Shown here in pieces: positions 1 to 13,260 of a stretch of DNA of 64,000 bases (positions are counted from its first letter, which is position 1; each line of letters opens with the position of its first letter). Below the pieces are notes generated by a model, which was given only the letters and a program-made list of their open reading frames with translations, made no database searches and was not told the origin of the DNA. The stretch spans positions 2,105,501-2,169,500 of the forward strand of contig CM063299.1 in the NCBI GenBank assembly GCA_032173965.1, given 5' to 3'. The translations under genes were made by a program, and so were the position numbers. Source of the stretch: Sitta carolinensis. Its lineage: Eukaryota; Chordata; Aves; Passeriformes; Sittidae.

Positions 1-3000
1 TCTATTATATTTTCCTGGTGAGCTGGTTCTCAGGAATCCACAGTTTTCCAGGGCGTGTGGGGTTTGTGCTCTTAGTGGCCTTTGCAGGATTTCACAGTTC
101 CTTGACAAATTGCTGGAGACGATCAGAAGATTTCCAGCTCGGAAATGTTTAAATCTCTCTGATATTTTTTGATTGGCGGTTCCCCTTTGTTTTCCCTCTG
201 TGTTTCCATCTGAGCCATTGCCAGGGGCTGGCAGAGCGAGGGATGGGCTTGGGGACTCCAAAAAGGAGCCCTTGTATCCCAAGTCATTTGTGATTTGAAA
301 TAATTCATCTAAATTAAGAAAGTCTGTATTTGATATTGCAGTATCTTCAGTAAAAGAGGCAAAATTCAATCACAGGAACTCGTGTTCTGGTGCAGAATGT
401 GGCTGTGTATATTGTAAATATTAACTGTCTCTCTGTAACTTATCTGGATTGAAATTCAATTTGCAGTGAATTTAGAAAAAATCATTTAATTAAAAAAATA
501 CCCAAAGGATTTTTTTTAAAGACAGGAGTGCAATTTTAGAGTCTGTCTTTTTGTCTTATTTTTATACAGAGCAGTCTAATAGGTTTTGGCTTTTTTTGGG
601 GGTTGTTTTGGTTAACTTGTGGACTGCACAGAGAACAAGAGTTTTCACAGTGTCCCACAGCCAGGGATTTTCATAAACCTTTATTTTCATCACGAGCCAC
701 ATGGTTTTTCACTTGGAAGCTTTCAGAAAGCAGCCCGTTCTGCTTGATCTGTGGTACAGGGGATTTTGGTGGGGTTTTTTAGGTTCGAAGGAATACCTTG
801 GAAAGTAGAAAATCCAGCTGTGCTCGATGCTAATGACAAACCTTATCCTTAATTTGGCTCCGTTTCCTTATTGGAAACTTTCTGCTTGTCCCCCAAAACC
901 CGAGAAAAAGACGAAAACCAGCCCAAAAGACACGAGCAAGAAGCTCTGAGCACATTAACAGCAGATTTGGAGTTATTTATTGATGGGTTTGCCCACTGGC
1001 GGTGTAAAATGTGTGTCAGTTGTCATCACCAGTAACAATTTCAGCACATTGTGTTCCTTTTTTATTTACACCAGTGGCAACACGCTTATAAACACCGGCA
1101 CCAGGGGTGGGTCAGGAGGTCAGAGCTCGGGGTTAAGAATGGGAAGGGTCATCAGCTATTAACCTAAGTTTAGCAGCAAATAGTGCAGCCCTGGACGTGC
1201 CGGGGCTTCGGCACCTTCCCGGCTTAGGAAAACTTCTGTAAGCTCAGAGAATTTGGCTGTAAAGGATTTTTTTAGGGTTTGAATTTTAGGGGTTTTTTTT
1301 TTGGAGGGTAAAGTCTCGTGCATTTTTTGTAGCTGTTGCCTGTATGGTTTTATGAGCTTCCTGATCTTTAAAATAAAGGAAGATTGTTCATTTAGGGTTT
1401 AATTTTGCTTGGAGGGAGGGGGAGTGTTCCTCTGGCTTCGGCAGGATAGAGCTGGACTAATCCAACAAGTCACAGAAGAAAAATGATCAGCAGCAGCCGT
1501 GATTGAAACCTGAACTCGGAACTGATGAGGTGGAGGCTTGTTATAAAACAAAACAAAAAAACGAAAGTGAAGTTTTCCCACTTTTGCCCGTTTTTTAAGG
1601 AATGTGCAAGCCCAGAAGAGCCTGAAATGGGCGTTTGCAGCAGCAATGAGTAGTTTGGGGTGAGCAGCCCAGCACGTTGAAGGGACCTGCCTTTGAGAAA
1701 GTGCAGCCCTCCAAAAACACTTCCCCTGAAGGTGTTTCCAAAGGAGCTCTGAGAGGGCAATGCTGCCCAAAATACCCTGGGGAAGGCTGTGCTGCCTTGG
1801 TTGTTCAGAGCTCACCCACGAGGCTCCAGGGGAGCACACAGTTCCCCGAGGATCTCTCACCTCCTTGGCTTTTATGGATGCTGCTGCTTTTAATGCTCCA
1901 AAGTAATTTTTTATTGTATGCTTTGAGTACTGTGTTTTCTGGAACTGCTAAGGGGCTTAAAAATTCATGCCAAGGAGTGCAGGGCTTCCCCTCTTTTCAC
2001 ACAGGGCGAGGAAATCTGTCAGTGCTGGTAAAAGAGACAAAACTGTTCCCATTAATGTGCCCTGTATTTACAAGTGACACTGTGTTTGGGCTCGTGTACA
2101 GCCCTCAACATCCCTTCGGCTCGCTGAGAATGGATGTACCTGCTGGAAATTCCCTCTGCTCCCATCTTTTCCCTGCCTTTGACACAGCAGGGTTTTCCTG
2201 GGAGCTCTCCTCTTCCTCCTCCTCTGCCAGGCAGCACAAAAACCCAGTTTAGAAAGCTTTGAGGAAAGCTCAGAATTCACAGTTGCAGATAAACACGAGC
2301 TCGTTGTTTCCAAAGGTACCTCGTGGGTTTGAATACACAGATCTGATGAATTTTAATGGCAATAAGCTTTGAATTATGTAAAATATAGCGAGATGTTCAG
2401 CTCGAACCAAACAAAAATAATCTTTTAAAGTAACATTTTAATACACAATTTATCTAACATAGATAATTTATGCAAGTTTCTTCCAACTCCAAGTCTGTTC
2501 CAGGCAGCAGCACTTCTGCCAAACAGCTTTGCTTTTCCATACAGAATAAGAGTTTTTCTGGATTGTGCAGAAAAAGTTGCCCAAAGCTGCCTTTCCATTC
2601 TCCCAGCCGTGTTGTTTGGATGGTCAGAATTTGGTTTGTAAATAAAACTTTCAGCTTGTCTCCAGCAGAGCTTTTGCTCATCCATGAGCACGGGTGGAGT
2701 GTGAGAGTCCTAAGAAAGGATTTAATTCCTCGGCCATACGTGCGAGGTAGCACTTACTGAGAGCAGGGGGCTGCATTATTTATAGACATTATATTTGCAT
2801 AATACATGGAAGGAGGAAAAATAATTTTTGTTGCTTTTTTGTTCTGTGGAGCAGGCTCCAAGTCCAGCTTTTCCCCAGGAAAGGAGCCAGTTCCTTGCCC
2901 TGGTGAAGCAGAGCAGGGCAGCCCCGGGCTGGGTGTTTGGTGGAATTTCTCCCTCATTACTCACAGGATTTTATGGGAATCTTTTCAGTGTTCTCCGTGT

Positions 3001-3180
3001 GTGTAACCTATGGGGGAGTTACAAAAGGCTGGGTTGTGTAACAGGCCTACGTGTCTGGATTGCTGCAATCTGTGCACACCAATGGTGTTACTATTAATTT
3101 TCTGAATCAAATCCTGTGCGAGGGGCCAGATGGCTTGGGAGCATCTTGTCATCCCCACTGCTGCAAACACATCCAGCCAG
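1..3180. other. Unique non-coding interval, no gene recognised
   Basis: Single-copy-looking DNA with short T and A runs. The longest open frame (1677-2252, plus, 191 codons) overlaps open frames on the other strand. It has no recognisable domain, no compositional bias towards coding and no upstream CpG promoter, so I read it as chance. No CR1, LTR or tandem repeat was seen. A block at 2250-2470 is AT-rich and may be conserved, but nothing specific supports this. Confidence 0.5.
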
Positions 3181-3800
3181 GAAAAAAAGAAGATTGAACT
3201 GTGATTTCACAGATTTTGCATTAGTTAATCTGGGATAGAGAGGCTTCAAAGATCCCATCAGTTAATTCTCTCAGCACTTGTGGAAATTTCTGGCACATTG
3301 TGCTAAAGCTGGTTTGAAATCCAAGCGCAGAATCAGCGCCTTAAAGAAGCTGATCTCCTACATGTGCCCAAATTAAAAAGAAAAGATAAAATAACCCCTC
3401 CCTTGTGTGGATTTGGGCTGAAGCTGATGTTTGAGAAAACACTTTGAATACTTTCAATATTATCTGAAGTAGTTGCTCAAACTGTTGGGATCTGTAATCG
3501 GTTCTATTCCAAATGCTTCCACAAAGTGTTTGCTAAATTCAAGGTTTTCCAACTCTACAAATTCTGAAGGATATTTTTTTCCCCTTTTGGCTGGCTGTAA
3601 TGCCACTTTCACCTTTGCAAACAGACCTGCTAAATAATAATCACTTGCAATCTGTGAATTTCCCTCCCCTTATCAATTATTAAGGATCATAAACCTTCTG
3701 TTTGGATAATCTCAGCACCACTTTAAGCGTTAACAGTAAATTTATTTTTAATTAAATCTGTGCATTGAGAATAAAACGAGGCTCTTCTGCATACTAAACA
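3181..3800. promoter_or_regulatory. AT-rich conserved-element-like block
   Basis: A repeat-free AT-rich stretch dense in homeodomain-type cores: TTAGTTAATC near 3220, CAGTTAATTC near 3259, AATAATAATCAC near 3633, TATCAATTATTAAGG near 3671 and TTTTTAATTAAAT near 3746. This composition is common in conserved non-coding elements of amniote gene deserts. Conservation is inferred; the sequence shows only motif density and absence of repeats. It could equally be ordinary AT-rich intron. Confidence 0.25.
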
Positions 3801-4539
3801 GAACACAAATGCCACCTCTACTTATTATCAAAAAATCTGATAATGCTTATAAAAGTTGTAAGGGCTGGCTGGAGTTCATTGTCTGTGTCCCATTTAACTT
3901 CAGTAGTATTGGTGGTGAGGTGCCAGCCAAGGTGAGTGGCTGCTGTTGCTTCAGAAGGGTTTGTTGAGACAATTCCTTTTTTTACAGAGTATTTCTTTGA
4001 TGGAATGCAAAACTTTTGTTTAAGCATGGCTACAGGTGATGGGGAAACACGGAGGCACTCAGAGCAGTGCTTAGGGACACGGGGAAGGTGGTTTCCCTTC
4101 TCAGACGCATTTGAGCTGAAAATTTAGAATTATTAGGTTAGAACCTTGCAATTTATTGTTATTATTATTATTTAGCTGCAGTTTTCCAAGTATTTCAATG
4201 AAGATCCATCAGCTCGCCGTTCCACCTAGGGAAAACCAAGTCTATCAAAACCAGCCCAGGATGTTTTGACAGCTCAGCTCAGGAAACTTTCTGCTCCCAA
4301 ATAAGAGTGAAAATGCCTGCCCAGGTGCATTCCCATCACCCTCTTTGCTCGCAGGAGCCGCAGCTGAGCTGAAGATGCCTCTGCCCGTGTGTTTTTGTTA
4401 AACCGCCGAGTGTCTGAGAGCGCTTCTGCCGGGGACAGGAAGGCTCGGGCCTTCCTGCCTGTGAATCTCATCATTTATTTTTCCTCCAGCTCGGGGCTGG
4501 GGGGGTGATTTTAGCCCAGAGGGAAACACCGGGGCAGCA
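3801..4539. other. Non-coding interval, GC rising to the right
   Basis: No gene, CR1 or tandem array was seen. A short ATT microsatellite-like run lies near 4157-4172. GC rises from about 4300 towards the CpG cluster that follows. The open frames here are short, lie on both strands and resemble nothing I recognise. Confidence 0.45.
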
Positions 4540-4720
4540 CTGGGCACCCATTGTGCTGCAGCTCGGGCCGGGGCGCGCGAAGCTGTTTGCATAACGCGCT
4601 GCCTGCGCCGGGGTCAGCCCCAGTCTGCGGCCGCCAGAAATGAAAAACATGCCCCAGCCAGGCCCAGAGCGGGGTCAACAGCTGGCAGAGGATATGGCAA
4701 TCATTTATATAAATATGCTT
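4540..4720. promoter_or_regulatory. CpG cluster joined to an AT-rich motif block
   Basis: Between about 4560 and 4635 CpG is strikingly frequent for this window (GGGGCGCGCGAAG, AACGCGCTGCCTGCGCCGGGG) and ends in a NotI site GCGGCCGC at 4627-4634. An octamer-like TTTGCATAA sits inside it. It is followed at once by CAACAGCTGG (E-box) and a TATAAATA-containing AT-rich stretch around 4700-4715. The cluster is shorter than a standard CpG island. It may be a regulatory element or a small alternative promoter. No transcript or adjoining exon is evident. Confidence 0.3.
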
Positions 4721-7700
4721 TCTCAAGCCCGCAAAAACAAAAAACCCAAAGCCAACAGCTGGGAAGGGTTGGAAGTAGCCCCAAGGCTGGTTAGTTCCCT
4801 TCCAGATGGGGAGGTTAGGCCGGGGGTAGCCAGGCTGCTCCACATAGACTTCCGATTCGCATTAGGAATAAAGAGAGTGCAGGCAAGGAAAAAGGAAGAA
4901 AAGCTACAAGCATGACTGCTCTGTTTTTCACCTAACTTAATCAAATAAGTGAAGAGTTTCCGAGACGGAAGGCTTGCATTTATTGGTATTCACGCTGGGT
5001 TTTCTGTGTTTATCACGGTGTCTGATACACTCCTTAACTCTTTCAAAGGGGAGCAGATATATTCCAGGGAATAGTTTATGTGTAATGTCATGGTCATTTG
5101 TAGACAGATTGAAGAATCATGTGAAGATTTATGCTCTGTTCGTGTTTTCTGAGTGTTCATATCATCAGATTCAACAGGAGGAGAGACAAAGAAATTGCTG
5201 ATCGTGGCTTTGAGTTCTAAACCACAGATACAGCTTGTTCTTCCTGCAACTTGCTTTTACCTGTACCCATCCTCTTAGCATGTTTTGATGTGCCCAGTCA
5301 AAGCCTTTATTTGTCCAGGAACTTGGGCATTAAATGTTCTTTCCTTCAGCATCGTTGCCATCCACACAGTGACGTCAGGGAGGGCTTTCCACGGTTGTGC
5401 TGCTGTGTTTTGTGCTCATTAATTTTGCATTCTGACTTTAGTGTCCTGCCACGCTGACCAGTGGTGCCGGTTCTTTGATGGTCATGATGTCATTACTCGA
5501 GCATCCAAGCTGCAAACTGGGATTTCACTGCTCCTCCATTCCTGGGGAGAGGATTTCTGTGCTGTCTGCTGCACAAAATCCCTCATGTGTGGCCAAAGCT
5601 CTGTGTTCCATCTGCAGTTGTCCCCCAGCCTGTCAGGGTTTGGAAACCAATTTGGGCTCACACAAATTCATCTCGTGATTTTGTAAATAGTTGTTTGCAG
5701 AGAAGTTAAAAAAGATCTCCATAGGTGGACAGTGTTGAGCTTTTCTAACTGTGAAATCACAGTTGCAAGGGAGAGCAGAATTTTTAACCTCTGAACGTTC
5801 AGACTATTTACAGTGGGAAATAAGAAGTAAAGCTTGTGTATATATCTGTGGGGGTGATATGAATCTTCTGAATTTCATCTTATCTCTTTCCCTCTTGGAA
5901 AAGAGCAGTAAAACAAGGTAATTTAAAACTACCTGAACACATCCTTCCACCTTACTGCTGGGCCCTGAAGTGGTAACCTCCTGACCTCAGGGGTTACAGG
6001 TCTAGTGCTTTTTATCCACCCTGATTTCCCAGTATCTGCCCACTTCCTCCTGACATTGGAGCCTTGTTATATAAGGAAATTGGAAAACACCGACCAGCCT
6101 GTGCAGCAATCTCCTCTGGAGATAAGGGCACTGGTACAGCAGGGCTGGTTTTAAATAGAATTGAGCATCCAGGGTATGAGGGAAGCTGAATTGGCTCTGC
6201 ACTGCCAGTTAGGAATGCATTTACTCAAGAAATTGCTATATATTTTTACGCAGATACAGTCATTTGACTTTTTTTAAAGTCAAAAACATACATTGAGAAC
6301 CTCTGCAGCTCAAAAGAATGCATGTAAAAATGAGAATGTAAAAATCAGTATACTTTGGAGAGGTTCTAATTCCATAAAAGATTGGCAGGAGGATTAATAG
6401 AAGTATTAATAAGCTGCTTGGTTTCTTTTGGGGTTGCTTTCTCTATTTTTTTCTCTTAACTCTTGTGTTTCTGGAGTAGGGTTTGGAAGATGAGGTGTCA
6501 GGGGTGGTGCCCAGGTGGTTGAGCTGAGCTCAGGTACAAGGCCATGAGTCCTGTGAAAGATTTCAGCCTTGGAGGGGAAAAGAGAACAGGGTCCCATCAA
6601 AGCCAAGCATGGTCATTTTTCTTCTGAAGATTTTTGCTAGACTTCTGTCTTGACAGAGTTAATTTTCTCAAGTGCCAACTTGTCTGGTTTCGTGAAACAG
6701 AGCTCAGTAGTTGGAGTGTGAATGGGACAAGAAGTTTAAAGCAGTAGATGGTGATGGTGTATCAAGTTAAAAACAGAGGCATGCATTGTGTTGAAACCCA
6801 GAATTGCTCATTAAGACATCTGCAGTAAAGGCTCTCTGTTTACAAAATAATAATTTAGATGGACAACAAAAATTAAAGTATATAAAGCTGAATATGTGTA
6901 AGACACTGTCTGAGGGTGGCAATTTTACTGCTGGAAACCCTCAGAATTAGTAATGGTTGGACCAGCTGTGAGAAAATGACTGTAAATTTGGTTTATTACA
7001 CTATTTGATAGAGGCAGAGAGCAAAGTGAGAGCAATTTTCAAGTATTTCAGGTATATTCCATGAAGTGACTGGTAGGATGTCCAGGACTGGTGACATCCA
7101 TGGGATGTGCTTGAATAATTTCAGTTCCAGAATCCAGTTCAAATCAACTTGCAGGACACACAATCCACCTTAGAAGAACCTAGGCAGGTCTGATTGTTCC
7201 TGCCTGCCACAAATGTGGTGCTCAGAGCAGGGAAATGCTCCTTGAGGCTGAGCCAAGGGAAATGCAGAGCTGGGCTGAACACAGGCAAAAATCTGCAGCT
7301 TCTCCACGAGGAGCAGCCAGCACCTGCAACAACAGCACCATGGGAATGTGTGAGCCCCCAGTGCCTTTGGAAGAGTATTTCAGGACAGTTCTAGCCCCCT
7401 TGGTAACAAATAAACAAATTCTGCTTCCTGGGTTGGGATGGTCCCTAAATATCCTGGAGACAGGAGAGGCACAAGAATATCCCAAATGAATTTCCAGCAT
7501 TATCCCAAATGCAGAAGTGGAAGGAAGGGTTGTGAGAGCAGGCAGCAAGAGCTTCCCTCAGACGGTGCAGTTGTTAAATAGTGCTTTTACTGTCTGTTAA
7601 TTAATATCTCTGGTCTTGGAGCACCATTCTGAAGCACATAAGATGGATTAAGGGAGGTAAAATTTAACTTATGTACTGGCAGTTTAAAACATACTGTTGA

Positions 7701-8380
7701 TTTAATCTCATTGAACTGCTCAACTGATCCATAGTACTGACCAAAACCTGACCAGGAAGGACCAAAGAAGAAGAAAAGAATGAAAAATAAACTATACAGT
7801 AGCAGACATGCCCAAAGCTTCGTGGAATGAGTAAATAAGAAGATTTCATAAAATGAAACAGTAATTCCTTTCCAGAAGATTAACCAAATGGAAATGTTCA
7901 ACATACAGGACTGGTTAATTAATAGTCAGGTCCATCAGGTCCCTGTAGGATTTTCCATTTAAGAAAATCTCCCTTCTTAAAACAGAGCAGGTAAAATGAT
8001 TGAAGTTGCACTGCTGTGGCTAAATCATTTTAAGTCATTCTCAGGGTTATGGAGTACTAACCTAAGCTCTGGTGTCAGTTCTCCTTTTCCTTGCCTTTAG
8101 GATAAATTTCCTCTTCCTGATGTTGTGCTGATTGTAGAGTTCATGTTAAATATGATGATATTCATATAGAAACTCCTGTTTCTCTAAATGTAGTGTCAGA
8201 AGAATCAGTGCTTTGCCATGTGTATAATGCTGGCCTCAGTTTTTTATTATTTGGTGTTAACTTGATGCTTACAAGTCTCCTATAAATGTAACTTCACTCC
8301 TTAATTAATTTTTAGCACTTCCCTGGATGACATTCACACTGTGAATATTTTTCCCTAGTAGTTTTCTGGGTTTGAAGCAG
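4721..8380. other. Unique non-coding interval
   Basis: About 3.7 kb without a recognisable gene or classified repeat. All open frames are under about 110 codons, unrecognised and overlapped by frames on the opposite strand. Several AT-rich stretches (5690-5930, 6230-6420, 6830-7060, 8110-8360) have no distinctive arrangement. An A-rich stretch near 7766-7800 is plain low-complexity sequence. Confidence 0.5.
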
Positions 8381-8467
8381 CAAAACCAGTGAAAATAATA
8401 ACTTGAGTGTAGCTTCAAGTCATTTCCTTCCTTTTCCTTCACACTTCAAATGCACACCTGCCCTGGA

Positions 8468-8486
8468 GCCCCCTGGCTAAGGGGGC
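8468..8486. repeat. Perfect 7-bp GC inverted repeat (hairpin)
   Basis: GCCCCCT (8468-8474), a five-base loop, then AGGGGGC (8480-8486): a perfect 7-bp stem made almost entirely of G-C pairs. It lies in an otherwise AT-leaning interval with C-, A- and T-runs following (8570-8590). No repeat family was recognised around it, so a transposon terminus is not supported. Confidence 0.5.
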
Positions 8487-11400
8487 CTTTCTGTGGTGGC
8501 CCAACCAGAAGTGCCTTTAAGGGTAGTGTGAAGTTTTTTGGCAAAATTTAAACCTTTAGCTGTTTACCAACCCCCCAAAAAATTTTCTGAAGGGTTTGGT
8601 TGGGTTGGTGATAAGGAAAACCCTTTTAACCACGCTGTGTTTGTCCAAAAGATGTAGAGTTTCTAGAATTTTAACTGAAACTTCTACTTTTTAAAAAAAG
8701 TAGCAGAGTAAGACCAAAAGAAAGGATTCATAGTACAAAGCAGAAAGTGTAAAAGAAAAAACTGCCCCTCTCAAATAGAATATATTTCTTTATTCCTTCC
8801 TTTTCCTCCAGTAGGAAGCAGGAAAACGTTTAACTTTGTTATTAAACTTCACTGGCTTCATGGGGCTGTTCCTGCCTATGGTTTAACAGGCACTGAGCAA
8901 ATTATCTCTTATTTAATCTCTCCCCTACCAACAGTGCTCATTCCAACTGCAGTGTCCCTTTTCTGCCACCTAAAGGAAGGAGTAGTGCCCCATGGGTTCT
9001 TCTCAAAAAGCTGCTCTCACCACTGTAGACCAACTTTTTTTCCCAATTCCTGATAGTGTGGTCTCATAACACAGTGAAGAGAGGAACATGGCACTGACAA
9101 AATTCATCATAAACTGTCATTTAAACCCCAGCATTTTAACACAGATGTCAAATTAAGACATTTGAAAGGAATTTTTTTTTTTTATATCATGGTTGTCCAG
9201 CATACAGGCCCCAGTCCAGGAGAGCACTTAGGTCCATGCTTAACTTCAAACATGAGAGAGCTGAAGTCAAGTATGTGCTTAAGTGTTTCCTTTGCATTTG
9301 CTGCCAGCACCAGGACAGGGTTTGGGTCCTACAGTAGCAGGTGAGTCATCCCATAAATCTCTCCATATTATGAAGTGATTGCCTGACAACTTTTCAACTC
9401 CAAATAACCATTCCTGGCTTCCTTGGCACCAGATGAATTAAACTCTGGCTGTTCCTACGTGAGTTTGTAGTGTCTGTGTTTAGAAATGTGTAATTTCACC
9501 TTCTGCCTGTGCCAGTTCTCGGAGTTTTTGGGGTTGTTTCTGTATGGGAATTTAGAGCAAGAACTCAAAGCTCCATCCCTGAGCTGAAAGGTCAGGCAGC
9601 ATCAATTTGCAGAGAATTTCTGGATGATTTCATGAAACAGCCCCAGGTATTGAAAGGCTCCAGTTTGACCAGCGTGTCATGCTGGCAGAGCTCCTCCATT
9701 GGAAACCCTGTAGGTTTTCCCTGCTGTCCAAGGGTTTGATTGGATTCCTGATTGGGGTTTGGGATGTGAAGGAGCCGGGAGCAGCCCCGCCCTTCCCCAG
9801 CTGGGCTTTTGGCACAGTGTCGGTCCCGCTGTTAAACACGGTGACCTTGCTGCCTGTGATTTACTAACTGTTTTACAAACATTTCCTCACTCTGTGAGGT
9901 TTGATATGTTCTCCATCCTCAACAGCTCAACAGAGCCACTCAACCACCGAGCCAAACCTGCCTTTGTTTACAGCTTTTCCGGAAATTTTCACCGAGAAAA
10001 AAAACTTTCTCTTTTTCCAATGTTTTATTTTTAAGTCAACACTTTCTGTGGTTTATTTGTGCAAAGCAACATTCGGGTACAAGGTATTGCACCGTGTCCA
10101 AGTGGGAATTGCTGCCTTTCTAAAAATAAATTGGGGGTCATGTGAACCAGTGCAGAAAAATCTGAAGATACCAAATATTACAGGACCTTTACATTTGGTG
10201 GTTCTTTTTTCCATAATATTCTGGGCCTGGATTTTTCTGAACTTTTTTTCCCACATTAGTTTCTATAATAAAGCATAACGTAAAATGATGAAGCACAGGA
10301 AGGAATCTTCTTTTAAACAAAATTATCAGTGTTAAAAATAACAGTCCTATTTTCCCTCAGTGTGCATTTTTTTTTTTTCTTATAAAGGCTTTATTTAGTA
10401 CCCTCCCTATTAGATATACCCAAAGAGTCCAGTAATATTTAAGTGGCATTTGATTTCATTAAAAGCTTAATTTTCCCAAATGCTAATTTACCTCACGTGC
10501 CTTGAAGTCCCACAGATTTAATTTCATGTTTTGGGCAGGGAACTTGAAACTCAGGGCGCTTTGGAGAAGGAAATCAGGCAGCTGTGCCTGGTCTTTGCGT
10601 TGAAACTTCGCACAAATTAAAATTAGAATGGGATGGGAATGTTTTTATTAAATGTTTTCACAGTGGAGATATGTTTCATGGAAATGGCCTTGTTTTGATG
10701 ACAGTTTCTCAGGGTCAGGGTGGAATTTCTAGGGAAAAAAGGAGACAAGAATAACCTGGGCTGCCTGGGAAGGACACGTGGGGCTCCTCATGCCCAGGTA
10801 GTGGATGCTCCCAGGAGTGGGAATTTCTCTCTTTTCCTGTTAAAACATACATTGTTTTACCATATTTCTCATTTCTGTTGAAAGTGCTGCTAGTTTCAGC
10901 AGCAGGGCAGACACACTGGCCTGCAAAAAGTCCCTTTCTGTGTTCTTCAGTCTGAAATAGCATTTCTCTCTGGCGTTCCAGAGTAAGGAAATAAAGAGTT
11001 CTTTTATGGACTATTTTTTTGTAAATTGGCAATTGATGATACAAAAGGTAAAGACATTAAGGGGAGGTCGTGTCCTCTCTTAGGTGTACAGGGCACTCAG
11101 CACTGGCTATTAGATTTAAATCTAGTTCCAAATGAGAGCTCAGTTTTGGTTTCAGTCCCAATCAGTTTGTTCTTTAAGCTGTATCCCACTGAATGTGTAT
11201 TTTCAGGCCTATCTGAAAAATAAATGTTTTCTTTACATTTTACAGATTGGTAAAGTAGAATTTAAATGACCTAGAGAGGTGTTGACATTGAACTCCTGCA
11301 CAACAGGAATGGATTTTGTTGAAATACCTCCTTGATCTGGTTGTGTTTCTCTCCCAGGGCTATATTACATATATTGCATTTTTAATCCTGTGAAATACAA

Positions 11401-12949
11401 GTGAATTAGAATTCTAAATCTTCCTTTTAAATGCATTAGATTATTAATGCTGTTAAAGGAAATACCCACAAATGGAATTATTTCTGGAGGGTTTGTTTGC
11501 TTGTTTTAATCACTCAGAATCGCTCAGGCATTCAAAGGGAATTTTCTGTGCCAGGCTACCAAGTCAAAACAAGAGAAAGAACCTTCACCAAAAGAAAACA
11601 AGCTTTTAGATACTGATGAAAAATACCTTGAAAACGCTTTGTGTCTAGAAATTATAATTATTAATGTGATATCTGTTATTTAATGCCAGCGTTATGATGA
11701 AAGCTAGGAGCACATGGGTTTGAATACAGAAGTAAATTATTATTTGCTTCATGCAAATTAAATAAATTTAAGTAAACCAACATTTACCTCAGTTTCCAGC
11801 CATATGTGGGATGGAAAACAAATAAAAGGAGGGGACTAAAAGTCTTGTTGAGTGTGTTGCAGCCCCAGAGAGGCCCAGGCAGCAGCAGTGCCAGTGCCTG
11901 CCTGCCTGAGCAGGGCAGTCCTGCATTCCCAGTCTGGAAACATTGCCCATTCCAGCTTGGTGTGAAAAATCGAGGAATAGTGAGAGGCAGGCAGCAGCCT
12001 GTGCTCAGGAAGGTGGCTCAGGGAGTGAGGTGTCAGGTGCTGAGTGCTGGCTCTGTGTGCCAGGGTCAGCCCTGTCCCCCCCAGCAGTGCAGAGCAAGGC
12101 TCCACTCCCAGCCTGGAGGCTGAGCCACAAACTGCTGCCACCCAACAGCACGGAATTTTCATCTTGGATTGTCGTTTTCCTTCTTTTTTCCCCACTTGTT
12201 GTGGTTAGAACAATGAATGTGTACTGGTGGATTCACCGATGTGCACCCTCTCAGGATTTGTTGAGTTTTTGTCTCTCTCTGAATATGCTTTTTAAATCTT
12301 CTTGGGCAGTTTGGAGGCTGATACCAGGAGAAACAGAGTAGCCAAACCAGCACCATCCTGCTGCACGTGCTGTATCTGGATTTTAATCCCAATTTCTGGT
12401 CATGTCCATCACCCCAGAAGGGAAGAGAACAACCCAAGCCATGTGTTTAGCAAGAGGAATTAGTGATTAATGACTGCTTATAAAACCAATATCTACAAGT
12501 CGTGCCCACAGGTGTGTTTCAGAAGGAATTTGGGATGAATGCTGAGGGGAGAGAGGTGCAGGGAAGAGAAAAGGAGAATGCTCTAGTTGCTTGTCCCTGG
12601 CTGCTGAGAGCTCTGCAGCCAGCTCACCCCTGCTCTGCACATGCCTGTGGTTCCAGGGCATGAGAGAAGGAGCGTGGAGTGGTTTTGTTGCTATGGGAAA
12701 AGTGCTAAAAAAGGCTGGGTCTCTTGTAGAGCTCCCATCCTTTGGGTATTTAATGTACAATTTCTGCTAAGGACACTCAGAATTATACCTCTGATTCGAA
12801 ATTGCTTAAATGTTGAAACATATGGTCTTGTGTGCTGTTCACTAGGAAACAACTGGCTGGGTTTCCAAGCTGCCAAATTCAAATAAACTCAGGCTGTAGG
12901 AAGGGGGAATCTGCAGCAGCTCAGAGGAACTTTAAAACAGAGGGGTTTT
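8487..12949. other. Unique non-coding interval
   Basis: No gene or CR1 was identified. There are mononucleotide T runs near 9173-9182 and 10370-10379. At 9308-9340 a 33-base segment has an acceptor-like left edge (TTTGCATTTGCTGCCAG) and a donor-like right edge (CAG/GTGAGTC). The enclosed segment is too short and unrecognised to call an exon. The frames at 11806-12341 are GC-richer but are open on both strands without domains. Confidence 0.45.
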
Positions 12950-13207
12950 TACTGAGAAGCCAACCTGATGTATAAAAAAATGCTAATTAAACTTTGTGCC
13001 ATATATCGGTAACAGATAATTAAATGTTAATAGCTGAGAAGTTTTTCAATTAAAAATGAACTGTTTGTGTCCTCTTGATTTCTTCAGGGGGCCAGGGCCG
13101 TGTCGCTGTCGTTTGTGGCGTTGCCTGCTACAGTAATCATTTTAATAAAATGCAATTATCTGCATAATTAATTTCTTTGACTGCTCTGCTGTGTCCTTCT
13201 CTTGCAG
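12950..13207. promoter_or_regulatory. Homeodomain-motif-rich, conserved-element-like block
   Basis: A repeat-free AT-rich stretch with GCTAATTAAAC near 12982, AGATAATTAAATG near 13014, CAATTATCTGCATAATTAATT near 13152 and a CpG-bearing interruption GTGTCGCTGTCGTTTGTGGCG near 13100. This mixture of TAATTA cores with isolated CpGs is typical of conserved vertebrate enhancers. Conservation is inferred, not shown. Its right edge becomes a pyrimidine-rich splice-acceptor-like tract. Confidence 0.3.
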
Positions 13208-13260
13208 AGGCCAGAATGTCAAAGATCAAGTAGACTGGAGAAAATAAAAAATTCACATTG
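13208..13260 (+). other. Possible 3'-terminal exon (weak)
   Basis: A pyrimidine-rich acceptor-like tract, TGCTGTGTCCTTCTCTTGCAG, ends at 13207. From 13209 one frame reads GQNVKDQVDWRK and stops at 13245-13247, with AATAAA at 13243-13248 overlapping the stop. It also contains GTCAAAGATCAA, a TCF/LEF-like site. Twelve codons are too few to recognise a protein. A non-coding RNA exon or coincidence inside a conserved block is at least as likely. No matching upstream exon was found. Confidence 0.12.

Noticed and set aside
1677..2252. 191-codon open frame
   Set aside because: Low-information sequence with overlapping antisense frames; no family resemblance.
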